A stretch of 64,000 nt of DNA from assembly GCF_013266735.1 (NCBI RefSeq), contig NZ_JABSNU010000010.1, positions 62,001 to 126,000 on the forward strand, read 5' to 3'. The notes beneath the pieces were generated by a model. The model worked only from the letters and a program-made list of their open reading frames with translations. It did no database searches and was not told the DNA's origin. Numbering within the stretch: position 1 is the first letter of the stretch; each line of letters opens with the position of its first letter. Source of the DNA: Pedobacter foliorum. Its GTDB lineage: Bacteria > Bacteroidota > Bacteroidia > Sphingobacteriales > Sphingobacteriaceae. Positions 49,802 to 59,544 of this stretch are shown piece by piece. Both the position numbers and the translations under genes were made by a program.

Positions 49802-51310
49802 ATGAAAACGATAAAAAATATAATATTGGTAGCTTGTATATTGCTTACATGCTCATGCAAAAAGTTTTTGGAAGAAAAGCCGACCTATTTTCTAACACCA
49901 GAATCTGACCTTTCTAGTGAAAAAGTAGCCAGAGCATTTGCAAACGCCGGTTACCAAAACTTGCAAGGACTTTTGTCAGGACAGCCCTCATCTTATGGTG
50001 GTAATACATGGAATCTGATGGAATTTGTGACTGGTAAAGCAAATAGCGATTTGGGACAAACTGGTTTCGTTAATTTTTCTAATCTGTCCTATAATTCTAC
50101 ATCATTCTATTTTGATACCTGGTGGAGACAGCTTTATCTTGGTGTTGGGGCATGTAACCTGGGTTTGGAAAAGATACCTGCCATTAATGCTGCTGGTCTT
50201 ACTGATGCAGAAAAAACCAATATGCTGGCCGAAGTACATACCTTAAGGGCGTTGTATTACTTCTATTTGGTGCGTATGTACGGTGCTGTTCCAAAAGTAA
50301 CAGAAACTCCTAAGGATCTTAACTTGAATGTTCCGCGTACATCGGCAAAGGAAATATATGATAGTATCATTATTCCTGACCTATTAGAAGCTGAAAAATC
50401 GACACTTGACTGGAAAAACACTAACGGACAGGTGTCTATGGGGGCTGTAAAATCAATTTTAGCCGATGTGTATTTAACTTATGCCGGTGCAGCCATAAAC
50501 GGTGGAAATCAATATTATGCGGAATCGGCTAAGCGATCTCTTGATGTAGTAGAAAAAGGTGGCTATAACTTGTTTCCGGAATATACAGATATGAATAAGC
50601 CTGCTAATAAAAATTTAGGAGAATTTATTTTTCAGGTACAATATGCTGCAACTGTTCCTTCAATAAATCCACTTACGCCATTAACTATTCCTAACTTTTC
50701 GGGTATCTCTAAATATTCTGATGAATATGGATCTGTTTATCCTACACCTCAGTTTGTTGCTTCATTTGCTGCGGGGGATAAAAGAGCTGCAGAGAGACAG
50801 TTTTTTTATACGAGTTATCCTAGTATAAAAACCGGAGCTAAGGTTACTTTTAGACAGGCCTACATTTATAAGTGGTTTGACTCGGTAGCCGTAGTGAATA
50901 CAGTAAAATCAGATCTGAATTTTACGCTATATCGCTTGCCGGATGTACAACTGATGTATGCTGAAGCTTCTAATAGAGCCGAAGGAGCCCCAAATTCTAA
51001 AGCCGTTGGGTATGTAAACGCCATTAGAGGCAGAGCAAAACTTGGCCCTATAGGTGCTTTAGGTCAAACTGCATTTGAGGAAGAGGTATGGCTACAGCGG
51101 TATTACGAACTTTGTTTTGAAAACAAAATGTGGTTTGACATGATTAGAACTAGAAAAGTACATAACGATGTAACTGGGAACTGGGATAATTTTGTTGGTC
51201 ATAAAACTGTTTTTGGAGCTACATTCGCTGAGAAACAATTGCTTTTCCCTGTACCTCTGCAAGAAATTAATGTTAATCCTAATTTGTTGCCAAATAATAC
51301 AGGTTATTAA
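49802..51310 (+). CDS. SusD/RagB-family outer-membrane lipoprotein
   Basis: A 502-residue lipoprotein with lipobox LLTCSCKKFLEEKPTY and TPR-like helices (EVHTLRALYYFYLVRMYG), then the C-terminal block LPDVQLMYAEASNRAEG, VNAIRGRA and EEVWLQRYYELCFENKMWFDM. It forms the extracellular lid of the SusC-type transporter. ATG 49802 starts the lipoprotein signal; the frame extends back to 49760 within susC, 11 bases before which SusC ends. A strong terminator follows. Confidence 0.95.
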   Translation: MKTIKNIILVACILLTCSCKKFLEEKPTYFLTPESDLSSEKVARAFANAGYQNLQGLLSGQPSSYGGNTWNLMEFVTGKANSDLGQTGFVNFSNLSYNSTSFYFDTWWRQLYLGVGACNLGLEKIPAINAAGLTDAEKTNMLAEVHTLRALYYFYLVRMYGAVPKVTETPKDLNLNVPRTSAKEIYDSIIIPDLLEAEKSTLDWKNTNGQVSMGAVKSILADVYLTYAGAAINGGNQYYAESAKRSLDVVEKGGYNLFPEYTDMNKPANKNLGEFIFQVQYAATVPSINPLTPLTIPNFSGISKYSDEYGSVYPTPQFVASFAAGDKRAAERQFFYTSYPSIKTGAKVTFRQAYIYKWFDSVAVVNTVKSDLNFTLYRLPDVQLMYAEASNRAEGAPNSKAVGYVNAIRGRAKLGPIGALGQTAFEEEVWLQRYYELCFENKMWFDMIRTRKVHNDVTGNWDNFVGHKTVFGATFAEKQLLFPVPLQEINVNPNLLPNNTGY

Positions 51311-51327
51311 TTTAACAGGTTGCTAAA

Positions 51328-51373
51328 TTAATAAATAAGGCGAATGGTGTTTTCCATTCGCCTTATTTATTAA
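51328..51373. terminator. 20-bp perfect hairpin terminator after the SusC/D pair
   Basis: Left arm 51328-51347, loop TGTTTT, right arm 51354-51373; arms are perfect complements with a GC-rich tip and AT-rich base, giving U-rich 3' ends on either strand. Confidence 0.85.
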
Positions 51374-51390
51374 TATACCTATTTATGGGT

Positions 51391-51422
51391 ATTGATTGCG
51401 GGTGGGGGCTAATCTATCTTTG
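51391..51422 (+). promoter_or_regulatory. promoter of the 51.45-52.24 kb lipoprotein gene
   Basis: TTG (51392-51394), 20 bases, then TATCTTTG (51415-51422). Transcription would start near 51429, after an earlier in-frame ATG at 51385, which fixes the true start at 51451. Confidence 0.65.
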
Positions 51423-51450
51423 GTTTAGTCAAATCTTAACTCGCTCTGTA

Positions 51451-52236
51451 ATGAAAAATCTTATCATTAATACTTTTAGTATTAAACGTACTCTAGTTCT
51501 TGTGTTTTTTTTGCTCTTAATAGGTGGATGTGAAAAGGATGATGCTGCTAACTCTGAAGAGGACAAGGTATTAACTTGCGGCGAATCCTTAGAGATGCCT
51601 TACCAGTGCATATCTGCTGCAGGAAAATCAACAGTTACAACTACCAAAATACCTGAACTCATTGGATGTTGGGATTCTAAAGATTTTGACTTTTGCGTAC
51701 AGTATAACTCTGATGGAAAAGGTTTGATTACTTACAAGCCTAGCGGACTTTCACCTGGTTCTACTCAACGAATCAAATGGGGGGCTATGGTTAAAAGTAA
51801 CGGAGATCTCCTGCTTTCAAACGTAGGAACTATTTACATTGCCCATGAAAGTCTGGAGGGGTCAATTGATCCTCAAATTGCACTACTAAGCTTTAAGCAA
51901 TCCACTAAACAATGGTACGGATTTGATTTAAAATCTGTTGGTAAATGCGCTACTGTATCTGGAGGTGGTGGTGGCAGCACCGGAGGTAAAGGAAACATAA
52001 TTTTCTGGACAAAGACGGATCTTGGGTGTGGAAGTATAACTGTAACTATTAATAACCAGTCGGGAGTGATCAATAAGTATTTTAATGCTTCACCAGCTTG
52101 TGGTACCAGTGGTGCTGCAAACTTTAGTCTGCCTGCAGGAAATTATACGTTTACTGCATCATGTAGTAAGTACAAGTGGGAGTCAACTCCTATAACTATT
52201 ACTGAAGGGCAATGTTTTAAGATGGAGCTTCAGTAA
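51451..52236 (+). CDS. two-domain lipoprotein of unknown function
   Basis: A 261-residue lipoprotein (signal LLLIGGCEKDD). A first domain (about 45-165) begins ELIGCWDSKDFDFC, a lipocalin-like start with several Cys. A Gly/Ser linker (GGGGGSTGG) leads to a second small beta domain, IIFWTKTDLGCGSITV through TITEGQCFKMELQ, also with paired Cys. I cannot name either family. ATG 51451 is fixed by the promoter upstream and by the signal peptide start. Confidence 0.65.
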   Translation: MKNLIINTFSIKRTLVLVFFLLLIGGCEKDDAANSEEDKVLTCGESLEMPYQCISAAGKSTVTTTKIPELIGCWDSKDFDFCVQYNSDGKGLITYKPSGLSPGSTQRIKWGAMVKSNGDLLLSNVGTIYIAHESLEGSIDPQIALLSFKQSTKQWYGFDLKSVGKCATVSGGGGGSTGGKGNIIFWTKTDLGCGSITVTINNQSGVINKYFNASPACGTSGAANFSLPAGNYTFTASCSKYKWESTPITITEGQCFKMELQ

Positions 52237-52315
52237 TAAGATGGGCTAGCCCTCATCTTATTAAGAATCATAGTATTGGGTACCTATCATTTATTTAGAT
52301 TAATTTTAAATAGTG

Positions 52316-52346
52316 TTGTTTAGAATTGATATAAATAGTAGGTTTG
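52316..52346 (+). promoter_or_regulatory. promoter of the TonB-dependent receptor gene
   Basis: TTG (52316-52318), 20 bases, then TAGGTTTG (52339-52346), an exact TAnnTTTG. It would start transcription near 52353, 16 bases before ATG 52369. Confidence 0.65.
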
Positions 52347-52368
52347 TCGAAATTTAAATCAACAAACT

Positions 52369-54795
52369 ATGATAAAAAGCATTACTACTTGTGTTATTTT
52401 ATTCTTATTCGCTATAAATTCATTTGCGCAAACAGGAAACATTAACGGTTCGGTACATACATCTGACGGAAAACCTGCCGATTTTGTAACAATTAACATT
52501 AAGGGAACCGGAAAAACAGCCTTAACGGATAAAAAAGGAAGTTATGAACTCAAAAACATAAAAATCGGGCAATATACTTTGGTAGCAACCTTCATTGGCC
52601 TCGAAAAGCAGGAGCAGACTGTTGAAGTGAAATCAGGCGAAACCACATCAGCTGATTTCGTTTTAAAGGAAAACTCAGATCAGTTGCAAGAAGTAATCAT
52701 ATCCTCACGAAATTCAAATAAGGTAACTTCTGCAGTGGCTAAAATGCCTTTAAAGAATCTGGAAAATTCACAGGTATACAGCTCTGTTCCTTTAGAGATC
52801 TTAAAACAACAAGGTATTACCAATTACGACGATGCTTTAAGAAATGTACCAGGAATATCCAGAACATGGGAATCTACAGGTAGGGCTGGTGATGGTGCCT
52901 CTTACTTTGCCTTGCGGGGTTTTGAAGCACAACCTAGTTTAATTAATGGATTACCCGGCCTAACTAGTGGCAACCTGGATCCGGCAGGTGTAGAAGAAAT
53001 TCAGGTAATGAAAGGTCCTTCAGGAACTTTGTTTGGCAGTAGCTTTTATGGCTACGGTGGTATCATTAACACCATTACAAAAAAGCCTTATGATACTTTT
53101 GGTGGTGAAATAGTTTATAATCTGGGAAGTTTTGGCTTGAACAGGATAACTGCCGATATCAATACACCGTTAAGCAAAACGGAAAAGATTGCAATGCGTG
53201 TTAACACTGCCTATCATTCTGAAAATAGCTTTCAGGATGCAGGGTTTAAAAAGTCATTTTACATAGCTCCTTCCTTATCTTATGAGGTAAATGACCGTTT
53301 ATCTTTTCATGTGATGACTGAAATACTTGAAGAAGAAAGGGCTGTACCTCCAGTATTTTTTAACTCTAACCGTGATGCACCGCTCATTTTTAAGAACTTA
53401 AAGGAATTGAATTTGAATAGGAACCTTTCCTTTACAAGTAACGATTTAACGATAAAAAATCCAAGATATAATTTGCAAGCGCAGATGTTATATAAGCTGT
53501 CAGACCAATGGACTTCGCAAACTGTAATTTCAAGAGGGAATGTGAAATCTGATGGCTATTATACTTACATCTGGGATGATGCATCTGGTGGCGCAAATAG
53601 AGATAATTATTTCGATCAGTGGTTTCATAAAGAGCAACAAACTACAAATACAACAAATATTCAGCAGAATTTTAATGGAGATTTTAAAATTGGAGGGCTT
53701 AGGAATCGTGTTTTGGTTGGCCTGGATTATTTTAGTCGCAATGTAATTAGTCATGGGTCTGGTTGGGCAATGGTTAGACAAGTAACGCCTCAAAATAGTG
53801 AGGTAGCGGTTGATAAGGACGGAAAAGCGATTGACCCTGTGTTTTTGAGTCAGGCTTTGGTTGACAATGCTATAGCCGGAGCAGGCGGTAGCAGCGCTAA
53901 CATTAAGAACAGTTCTTACAGCGCTTATGCTTCTAACGTAATTAATCTGACCTCAGGATTGATGGCAATGGCCAGCTTAAGGTTAGATTATTTTGATTCT
54001 AAAGGTGCCATTAGCGATCCTAAGGATGATTATCATCAGTTGGTAATGTCTCCTAAATTCGGTTTGGTTTATCAGCCGATTTTAGATAAAGTGTCTCTTT
54101 TTGCAAATTATATGAATGCGTTTTTTAATGTTGCCCCTCAGGAAGTATTTGATGGTAATAAAGTTAGTTTGGGCGTGAAATCATTTAAACCAGAGCGTGC
54201 CAACCAATGGGAGTTTGGAGTTAAAACCAATTTGTTCTCGGATAAGCTGTTTGCTACAATTTCTGTGTATGATATTAAAGTAGCCAATAGGGTTTACAAT
54301 ACCGAAATTACTGCTGTTCAGGGTGGAAAGACAGGAAGCAAAGGTTTTGAAATAGATTTAAATGCAAATCCTTTTCCAGGCTTAAATTTGATTGCCGGTG
54401 TTAGTCATACCAAAATACAGGTGCTTGAAGGAAACAAGGAAAATCCTTCGGATTTTTATAATGAAGTAGGTAGAAGTCCGGGTGGGCAAGGTCCTCAGGA
54501 TCTGGCTAACTTATGGGCAACTTATAAGTTTATGGACGGAAAGTTAAAGGATTTTGGTTTCGGAATAGGAGGGAACTATGCAGGAGAATATAAAGTAATT
54601 GACAATAGTGTAACGGGCAACTTTTATCTTCCGAGCTATACATTGCTTAATGCAAGTCTGTTTTACAATTCGAGCAAGTACAGGTTTACTTTTAACATGA
54701 ACAATTTAACCAATCAGGAGTATTACATTGGTTATTGGTCTGTCAATCCTCAAAAACCAGCAAATTTTGCAGCGAGTTTTGGATATAAGTTTTAA
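52369..54795 (+). CDS. TonB-dependent siderophore-type receptor
   Basis: An 808-residue outer-membrane protein (signal peptide ends INSFAQ): carboxypeptidase-regulatory domain (NINGSVHTSDGKP), plug (LRNVPGISRTWES, YFALRGFEAQPSLING, VMKGPSGTLFGSS) and a barrel of the FhuE/FpvA branch (FKPERANQWEFGVKTN, FNMNNLTNQEYYIGYW, ending AASFGYKF). Likely imports ferric siderophores; the ligand is not known. It has its own promoter (52316-52346). No Fur box or transport-ATPase gene is nearby. Confidence 0.92.
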   Translation: MIKSITTCVILFLFAINSFAQTGNINGSVHTSDGKPADFVTINIKGTGKTALTDKKGSYELKNIKIGQYTLVATFIGLEKQEQTVEVKSGETTSADFVLKENSDQLQEVIISSRNSNKVTSAVAKMPLKNLENSQVYSSVPLEILKQQGITNYDDALRNVPGISRTWESTGRAGDGASYFALRGFEAQPSLINGLPGLTSGNLDPAGVEEIQVMKGPSGTLFGSSFYGYGGIINTITKKPYDTFGGEIVYNLGSFGLNRITADINTPLSKTEKIAMRVNTAYHSENSFQDAGFKKSFYIAPSLSYEVNDRLSFHVMTEILEEERAVPPVFFNSNRDAPLIFKNLKELNLNRNLSFTSNDLTIKNPRYNLQAQMLYKLSDQWTSQTVISRGNVKSDGYYTYIWDDASGGANRDNYFDQWFHKEQQTTNTTNIQQNFNGDFKIGGLRNRVLVGLDYFSRNVISHGSGWAMVRQVTPQNSEVAVDKDGKAIDPVFLSQALVDNAIAGAGGSSANIKNSSYSAYASNVINLTSGLMAMASLRLDYFDSKGAISDPKDDYHQLVMSPKFGLVYQPILDKVSLFANYMNAFFNVAPQEVFDGNKVSLGVKSFKPERANQWEFGVKTNLFSDKLFATISVYDIKVANRVYNTEITAVQGGKTGSKGFEIDLNANPFPGLNLIAGVSHTKIQVLEGNKENPSDFYNEVGRSPGGQGPQDLANLWATYKFMDGKLKDFGFGIGGNYAGEYKVIDNSVTGNFYLPSYTLLNASLFYNSSKYRFTFNMNNLTNQEYYIGYWSVNPQKPANFAASFGYKF

Positions 54796-54910
54796 TTGGC
54801 AGGCTCCAATCTTTAGCGTAAACAACTTTTCTGTATATTTAGCTTTCGTTGTACATTCAATTTTACTTGGTTGTACACGTAATTTGAAATCTAAACACAT
54901 GAATTTTGTT

Positions 54911-56035
54911 ATGAAAAAAAAGAATCTACTTTTACTACTCTTATCTGGTTTTATAGGCTTTTCAGCTTTAGCTCAGGATGCCAATAAAAGCGCTTCCAGC
55001 CCTGGAGATGCTAAAATAACACCGGTAAAAATCTATGACGGATTGAAAAATCCATGGGGAATGGCATGGTTGCCAGATGGCCGCTTGTTGGTAACAGAAC
55101 GTAGTGGTGAAATTTTAGTTTTCAAAAACGATAAGTATACAGGTGTTAAGCTTACCGGAGTTCCGGCTGTATTTAGTAATGGGCAAGGTGGTCTTATGGA
55201 CATTAAATTGCACCCTGATTATAAAAAGAACGGTTGGATCTACATCACTTTTTCTAAACCGGTAGGTGATCTTGCAACAACCGCAGTAGTGCGCTTTAAA
55301 TTAAAGGGAAATGAAATTGTAGACAAAGAAGACATATTTGAAGCTAAGCCAGCTTTGAAAGCTGATTTTCACTTCGGTAGCAGAGTTGTATTTGATAAAG
55401 ATAAATACCTGTTTGTAAGTGTTGGCGAAAGAGGTACTCAACCAAAAGTTCAGGAATTAAATAACGACCATGGTAAAGTGCACAGATTATTTGACGATGG
55501 TCGTGTACCTACAGATAACCCTTTTGTTGGACAAGGTGATGCTCATGGTTCTATCTGGACTTATGGCCACCGTAACCCACAGGGTATGGTTTATGATGCA
55601 GCAACCAACCATATTTGGGAAGTTGAACATGGCCCTAAAGGGGGAGATGAACTTAACCTCATTGAAAAAGGCAAAAACTATGGATGGCCAAAAACTTCAT
55701 ATGGCATTAACTATGATGGCACAGTATTAACTCCAAATAAAGAACTTCCCGGGATAGAAAATCCTAAACACTATTGGGTTCCATCTATTGGTCCATGCGG
55801 TATGACTATCGTTACCAGTAGCAAATATCCTGAGTGGAAAGGCAATTTATTGATAGGCGCACTTGCGTTTACTCACCTAAACAGAGTGGTGCTTGATGGT
55901 ACTAACTATGTATCAGAAGATAGAATGCTGCAAGGTAAAGGACGTTTCAGATACGTTGCTGAAAGTCCTGATGGTTTTATTTATGCAATTACCGAAGGCC
56001 CGGGTACATTATTAAAGCTGGTTCCAAAAAAATAA
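54911..56035 (+). CDS. secreted PQQ-dependent aldose sugar dehydrogenase-like protein
   Basis: A 374-residue exported beta-propeller (signal peptide ends GFSALAQ). Segments NPWGMAWLPDGRLLVTERSG, HPDYKKNGWIYI, GHRNPQGM and EHGPKGGDELNL are those of the soluble aldose dehydrogenase (YliI/Asd) family, which oxidises aldose C1 with PQQ; the conserved His and Arg residues of the active site are present. A nearby in-frame ATG at 54899 is possible; 54911 starts the Lys-rich signal. No PQQ-synthesis gene is seen, so cofactor supply may come from outside. Confidence 0.9.
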   Translation: MKKKNLLLLLLSGFIGFSALAQDANKSASSPGDAKITPVKIYDGLKNPWGMAWLPDGRLLVTERSGEILVFKNDKYTGVKLTGVPAVFSNGQGGLMDIKLHPDYKKNGWIYITFSKPVGDLATTAVVRFKLKGNEIVDKEDIFEAKPALKADFHFGSRVVFDKDKYLFVSVGERGTQPKVQELNNDHGKVHRLFDDGRVPTDNPFVGQGDAHGSIWTYGHRNPQGMVYDAATNHIWEVEHGPKGGDELNLIEKGKNYGWPKTSYGINYDGTVLTPNKELPGIENPKHYWVPSIGPCGMTIVTSSKYPEWKGNLLIGALAFTHLNRVVLDGTNYVSEDRMLQGKGRFRYVAESPDGFIYAITEGPGTLLKLVPKK

Positions 56036-56186
56036 GGTAACACTTCTTATCCTACATCAATATCGGGGTGGTAAAACATGAATACCTTTGTGGTACAATA
56101 ATTAAAACAACTAACTATTGGCAAGTTTAACAAGCTTAAATGAAACAGGAAAGGTTGTTTTAATGTTACCAAAAAGGAGAAAAAAC

Positions 56187-57059
56187 ATGAAAAAGTTAAT
56201 TGAAAAAATTGTGACAAATTCTGGTAAACCACACATGGTTGGTGACGGATTTAGAGTGTTTAATTACATTCCCGGAGCAGGTATTCCTCAGGAGAGAATA
56301 AGTCCGTTTTTACTATTGGACTTTAATCCTGAATATGATTTCGGTCCTTCAAATCATCTTCGCGGTGTTGGAGTTCACCCACATAAAGGTTTCGAAACTG
56401 TAACCATTGCTTACAAAGGTTCAGTTGCGCATCATGACAGTACCGGTAGCCATGGTATAATTAATTCTGGCGATGTACAATGGATGACTGCCGGTGATGG
56501 GATTTTGCACAAAGAATACCACGAAGAAGCATTCTCTAAAAAAGGAGGGCCGTTTGAAATGGTGCAATTATGGGTAAACTTACCTAAAAAGCATAAATCA
56601 GTAACCCCACATTATCAGGAATTAACTGCTGCCGGAATGGGTAAAATTGAATTAGCTGATGGTGCCGGTGAAGTAAATGTGATAGCCGGAACGTTTAATG
56701 GTACGGCTGGTCCTGCAGAAACCTATAGTCCGGTAAATTTAATAGACCTTAAATTGAACGAGGGGGCTGAAATAAATACTTCAATCTCAGCCGGACACAA
56801 TACAGCTTTATTGGTTGTAAACGGAAGTGTAGAGGTGAATGGAGAGATAGCAACAGAACACAATTTTGTATTGTTTGCAAATGAAGGCGAGGAAATAAAT
56901 ATAAAAGCAAATCAGAAAAGCGTGGTTTTATTGTTAAGTGGTGAGCCACTTAATGAGCCAATTGTAAGCTATGGCCCTTTTGTAATGAATACAGAAGAAG
57001 AAATCCATCAGGCAATTACTGATTTTAATATGGGTAAATTCGGTGTGTTAGAAGATTAA
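56187..57059 (+). CDS. pirin family protein
   Basis: A 290-residue cytosolic bicupin. The N-terminal cupin has SPFLLLDFNPEYDFGPSNHLRGVGVHPHKGFETV, with the His-x-His and later His/Glu metal ligands, and GDVQWMTAGDGILHKEYHEE as in pirins; the C-terminal cupin covers about 180-290. Pirins bind Fe(II) and act as regulators or quercetinase-like dioxygenases. ATG 56187 is preceded by an AAGGAG site; the frame opens upstream at TTG 56118. Confidence 0.92.
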   Translation: MKKLIEKIVTNSGKPHMVGDGFRVFNYIPGAGIPQERISPFLLLDFNPEYDFGPSNHLRGVGVHPHKGFETVTIAYKGSVAHHDSTGSHGIINSGDVQWMTAGDGILHKEYHEEAFSKKGGPFEMVQLWVNLPKKHKSVTPHYQELTAAGMGKIELADGAGEVNVIAGTFNGTAGPAETYSPVNLIDLKLNEGAEINTSISAGHNTALLVVNGSVEVNGEIATEHNFVLFANEGEEINIKANQKSVVLLLSGEPLNEPIVSYGPFVMNTEEEIHQAITDFNMGKFGVLED

Positions 57060-57085
57060 TAAATTACCACCCTTTCGTATTTTAT

Positions 57086-57121
57086 AATAAAGAAACCCCT
57101 AATCCAAGGGGTTTCTTTATT
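57086..57121. terminator. terminator after pirin gene
   Basis: Perfect 15-bp arms AATAAAGAAACCCCT and AGGGGTTTCTTTATT with a 6-base loop, ending in T-rich sequence. Confidence 0.9.
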
Positions 57122-57160
57122 GAATTATTAAACGTAAATTTGAAGCCTTAAATAAAATTA

Positions 57161-57529
57161 ATGGTTAAGTTATTTGTGGTGGGCTATCCACTGGATATTC
57201 AAGATTCTGAACTTATAGAAATGTTCAGCATCCAGGGTTTGGTTCATAGTATTGAATTGATTACCGATAAATTTACACACAAGCATAAAGGCTTTGGGTT
57301 TATTGAAATGGTAGATGAGGCAGGAGCGGAAAGGGCTATAGCTGCACTAAACGGAAAGGTTATAAAAGGTAGAAAAATCACTGTTAAAAAAGCAGACGAA
57401 GACAGAGCCGAAAAACCTAGAACTTTTAAGGGAAACAGATTTCACTCTGAAGAAGGTAACAGTGCACCACGCGCTGAGGAGCAGTCGTTTAAAAGCAAAC
57501 GTCCTCGTAAACTGGTATCTGATAAATAG
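57161..57529 (+). CDS. single-RRM RNA-binding protein
   Basis: A 122-residue cytosolic protein with one RNA-recognition motif (residues 1-78): RNP2 is LFVVGYPL near the N-terminus and RNP1 is KGFGFIEM. The C-terminal tail is basic and disordered (KSKRPRKLVSDK). Such short RRM proteins occur in Bacteroidota and cyanobacteria as RNA chaperones, often cold-responsive; no such evidence here. The dapB start lies 14 bases after its stop. Confidence 0.9.
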   Translation: MVKLFVVGYPLDIQDSELIEMFSIQGLVHSIELITDKFTHKHKGFGFIEMVDEAGAERAIAALNGKVIKGRKITVKKADEDRAEKPRTFKGNRFHSEEGNSAPRAEEQSFKSKRPRKLVSDK

Positions 57530-57543
57530 AGCCCTATCCTGAA

Positions 57544-58299
57544 ATGAAAATTGCAATACTAGGCTACGGTAAAATGGGCCGTATTATTGAGAAAGTAGCA
57601 GAGAACCGTAACCACGAGATCATTCTGAAGATTGGCAGCAGTAATCAGAATGAATTAACAACGGAGGCACTTAAAAAAGCCGATGTAGTGATAGAATTTA
57701 GCACGCCTGATGTAGTATTACACCACATTCATGAGTGTTTTAAGGCTAAGGTGCCAATTATTGTTGGAACTACCGGATGGTACGAACATTTACAGGCAAT
57801 TGAAAAGCAATGTAAGGAAACGGGGAATACACTGCTGTACGCTTCTAACTTTAGTATTGGGGTAAATGTGTTCTTTCATGCGAATAGGCTGTTAGCTAAG
57901 CTGATGAACAACTACCCGAATTACAAAGTGCATACAGAGGAAATTCATCATACGCGTAAGATGGATTCGCCAAGTGGCACAGCAATAACTATTGCCGAAG
58001 GGATTATTGAAGGATTGAACAACAAACAAGAATGGGTAAATACCTTGAATGTTGAGCAAATAGATGTTTCGGATAAAACAATACAAAACAATCAGTTACT
58101 GATCGCATCTAAACGCATAGAAGATGTTCCGGGAACACACACTATACAATATGCCAGCGAGGTCGATTGTATAGAATTTAAACATACAGCGCTTAACCGA
58201 GATGGCTTTGCCCTTGGTACTGTACTAGCCGCAGAGTGGGTACAAGGTAAGAAGGGATTCTATTCGGAAAAGGATATGTTTAATTTCGATATGGCATAA
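57544..58299 (+). CDS. dapB: 4-hydroxy-tetrahydrodipicolinate reductase
   Basis: A 251-residue cytosolic enzyme of the lysine and diaminopimelate pathway. NAD(P)-binding loop GYGKMGRIIE, then FSTPDVV, GTTGW, ASNFSIGVNVFF, catalytic EIHHTRKMDSPSGTA (His pair and Lys) and a C-terminal sheet. It reduces the dapA product using NAD(P)H. Possibly co-transcribed with the RRM gene. Length is close to the family mean. Confidence 0.95.
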   Translation: MKIAILGYGKMGRIIEKVAENRNHEIILKIGSSNQNELTTEALKKADVVIEFSTPDVVLHHIHECFKAKVPIIVGTTGWYEHLQAIEKQCKETGNTLLYASNFSIGVNVFFHANRLLAKLMNNYPNYKVHTEEIHHTRKMDSPSGTAITIAEGIIEGLNNKQEWVNTLNVEQIDVSDKTIQNNQLLIASKRIEDVPGTHTIQYASEVDCIEFKHTALNRDGFALGTVLAAEWVQGKKGFYSEKDMFNFDMA

Positions 58300-58378
58300 G
58301 CTTACTTAACACAGTTTAATCAAATTCATATTTCCGAAAGAATTCTCGTAAATTGAGTATTGATAAATTCGCATCCTT

Positions 58379-59494
58379 ATGAAAAACTTATCTAAATTGA
58401 GTTTGCTCTTGTTGTTTCTTTTATCCTGCGTTTCTACTCAGAAACTGTATGAAAAAGGAGAGTACGACAAAGCCTATTACGCTGCCATTGGCGATCTTAA
58501 AAAGAATCCATCAAATGCTGATGCGTTAAAAATTCTACCGGATGCCTATAAAGAGGCCTCAGCTAAATTTGAACAAGATATCCTTTTAGCAAAAGGCGGT
58601 AAGGGTAAAAAATCTGAACAGCTTGCTGAGATTTATAATGGATATCTGTCTTTGCAAAATATGTATGATGCTTTCGCAAATTCAGATGTAAAAATAAATG
58701 GTTTTAGTCCTCAAAATTATGACCGTGAATTAAATCAGGCAGCTTTAAATGCTGCCGAAACACACTACAATTGGGGAGTTGCACTATTAAACCGTAACGA
58801 TAGGGTAAGTGCTCGTAAGGCTTATAACAATTTAAAACTTGCAGACAATTATGTGCCAGGTTATAAGGATGTAATCGAGAAGAAGCAGGAAGCTGAAGAA
58901 GCGGCTGTAACCAATGTGTTGGTTACCAAGTTAGATCAGCGTTTTGGTTATTATTCAATTGACGGAGCCTTTTTTGAAAGAGATATTCTCTGGAATCTTA
59001 ATTCAATAGGCAACTCCAACTATTATGAATTTTACAGTGGAAGCGAAGGGCAAGGCCGAAGAATTGATCAGTACCTGGAGATTTCTATGAATGACATCTG
59101 GTTCAGTAACCTTGCTACCAATAATTACTCATACCGTGTATCAAAAAAGATTCCTGTTAAAAGCGACAAAGCAAATGGTAGCGTAAGTACAATTACTGTT
59201 ACAGCCACTATAAATGCCGTAAGGAGGATTATCAACTCGAGGGCGAGTATGTACTATAGAATTACGGATGCGGAATCAAGAAAGCTGATTGCATCTGACA
59301 GGATTCCTGCAGAATACACCTGGCAGAGTATTACCGGTAAATACACCGGTGATTCGAGAGCTTTGAGTGCAAAGGATTGGGATATTGTTCGTGGTAGTTA
59401 TAATAACAGACCGGATTATAATGATTTATATCATGAGCTTACCCGCCAGATTATGACTCAGTTTAACTTTAAAATGAGAGACATTTACCGTTAA
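58379..59494 (+). CDS. lipoprotein with TPR-like N-terminal region
   Basis: A 371-residue lipoprotein (LLLFLLSCVSTQKLYEKG). The N-terminal half is helical with TPR-like pairs (EKGEYDKAYYAAIGDLKKNPSNADAL, THYNWGVALLNRNDRVSARKAY); the C-terminal half is beta-rich (RFGYYSIDGAFFERD, SVSTITVTATINAVRR). The family is unknown to me, probably an outer-membrane accessory protein. The stop codon lies in the left arm of the following hairpin. Confidence 0.65.
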   Translation: MKNLSKLSLLLLFLLSCVSTQKLYEKGEYDKAYYAAIGDLKKNPSNADALKILPDAYKEASAKFEQDILLAKGGKGKKSEQLAEIYNGYLSLQNMYDAFANSDVKINGFSPQNYDRELNQAALNAAETHYNWGVALLNRNDRVSARKAYNNLKLADNYVPGYKDVIEKKQEAEEAAVTNVLVTKLDQRFGYYSIDGAFFERDILWNLNSIGNSNYYEFYSGSEGQGRRIDQYLEISMNDIWFSNLATNNYSYRVSKKIPVKSDKANGSVSTITVTATINAVRRIINSRASMYYRITDAESRKLIASDRIPAEYTWQSITGKYTGDSRALSAKDWDIVRGSYNNRPDYNDLYHELTRQIMTQFNFKMRDIYR

Positions 59495-59517
59495 TGGAAC
59501 TAAGTTCCATTAACGGT
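59487..59517. terminator. bidirectional hairpin between convergent genes
   Basis: Arms ACCGTTAATGGAAC and GTTCCATTAACGGT with a TAA loop. The stop codon TAA (59492-59494) of the lipoprotein gene is inside the left arm; the convergent SH3b gene ends 28 bases to the right. Confidence 0.8.
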
Positions 59518-59544
59518 ATCGCTTATTCTCAACAAAGAGTTTGG

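Noticed and set aside
46722..51310. A complete polysaccharide utilisation locus
   Set aside because: Only SusC and SusD are present; no glycosidase, sulfatase or regulator lies beside them.
51385..51450. Longer N-terminus of the two-domain lipoprotein
   Set aside because: The first ATG lies upstream of the promoter; the lipoprotein signal begins at 51451.
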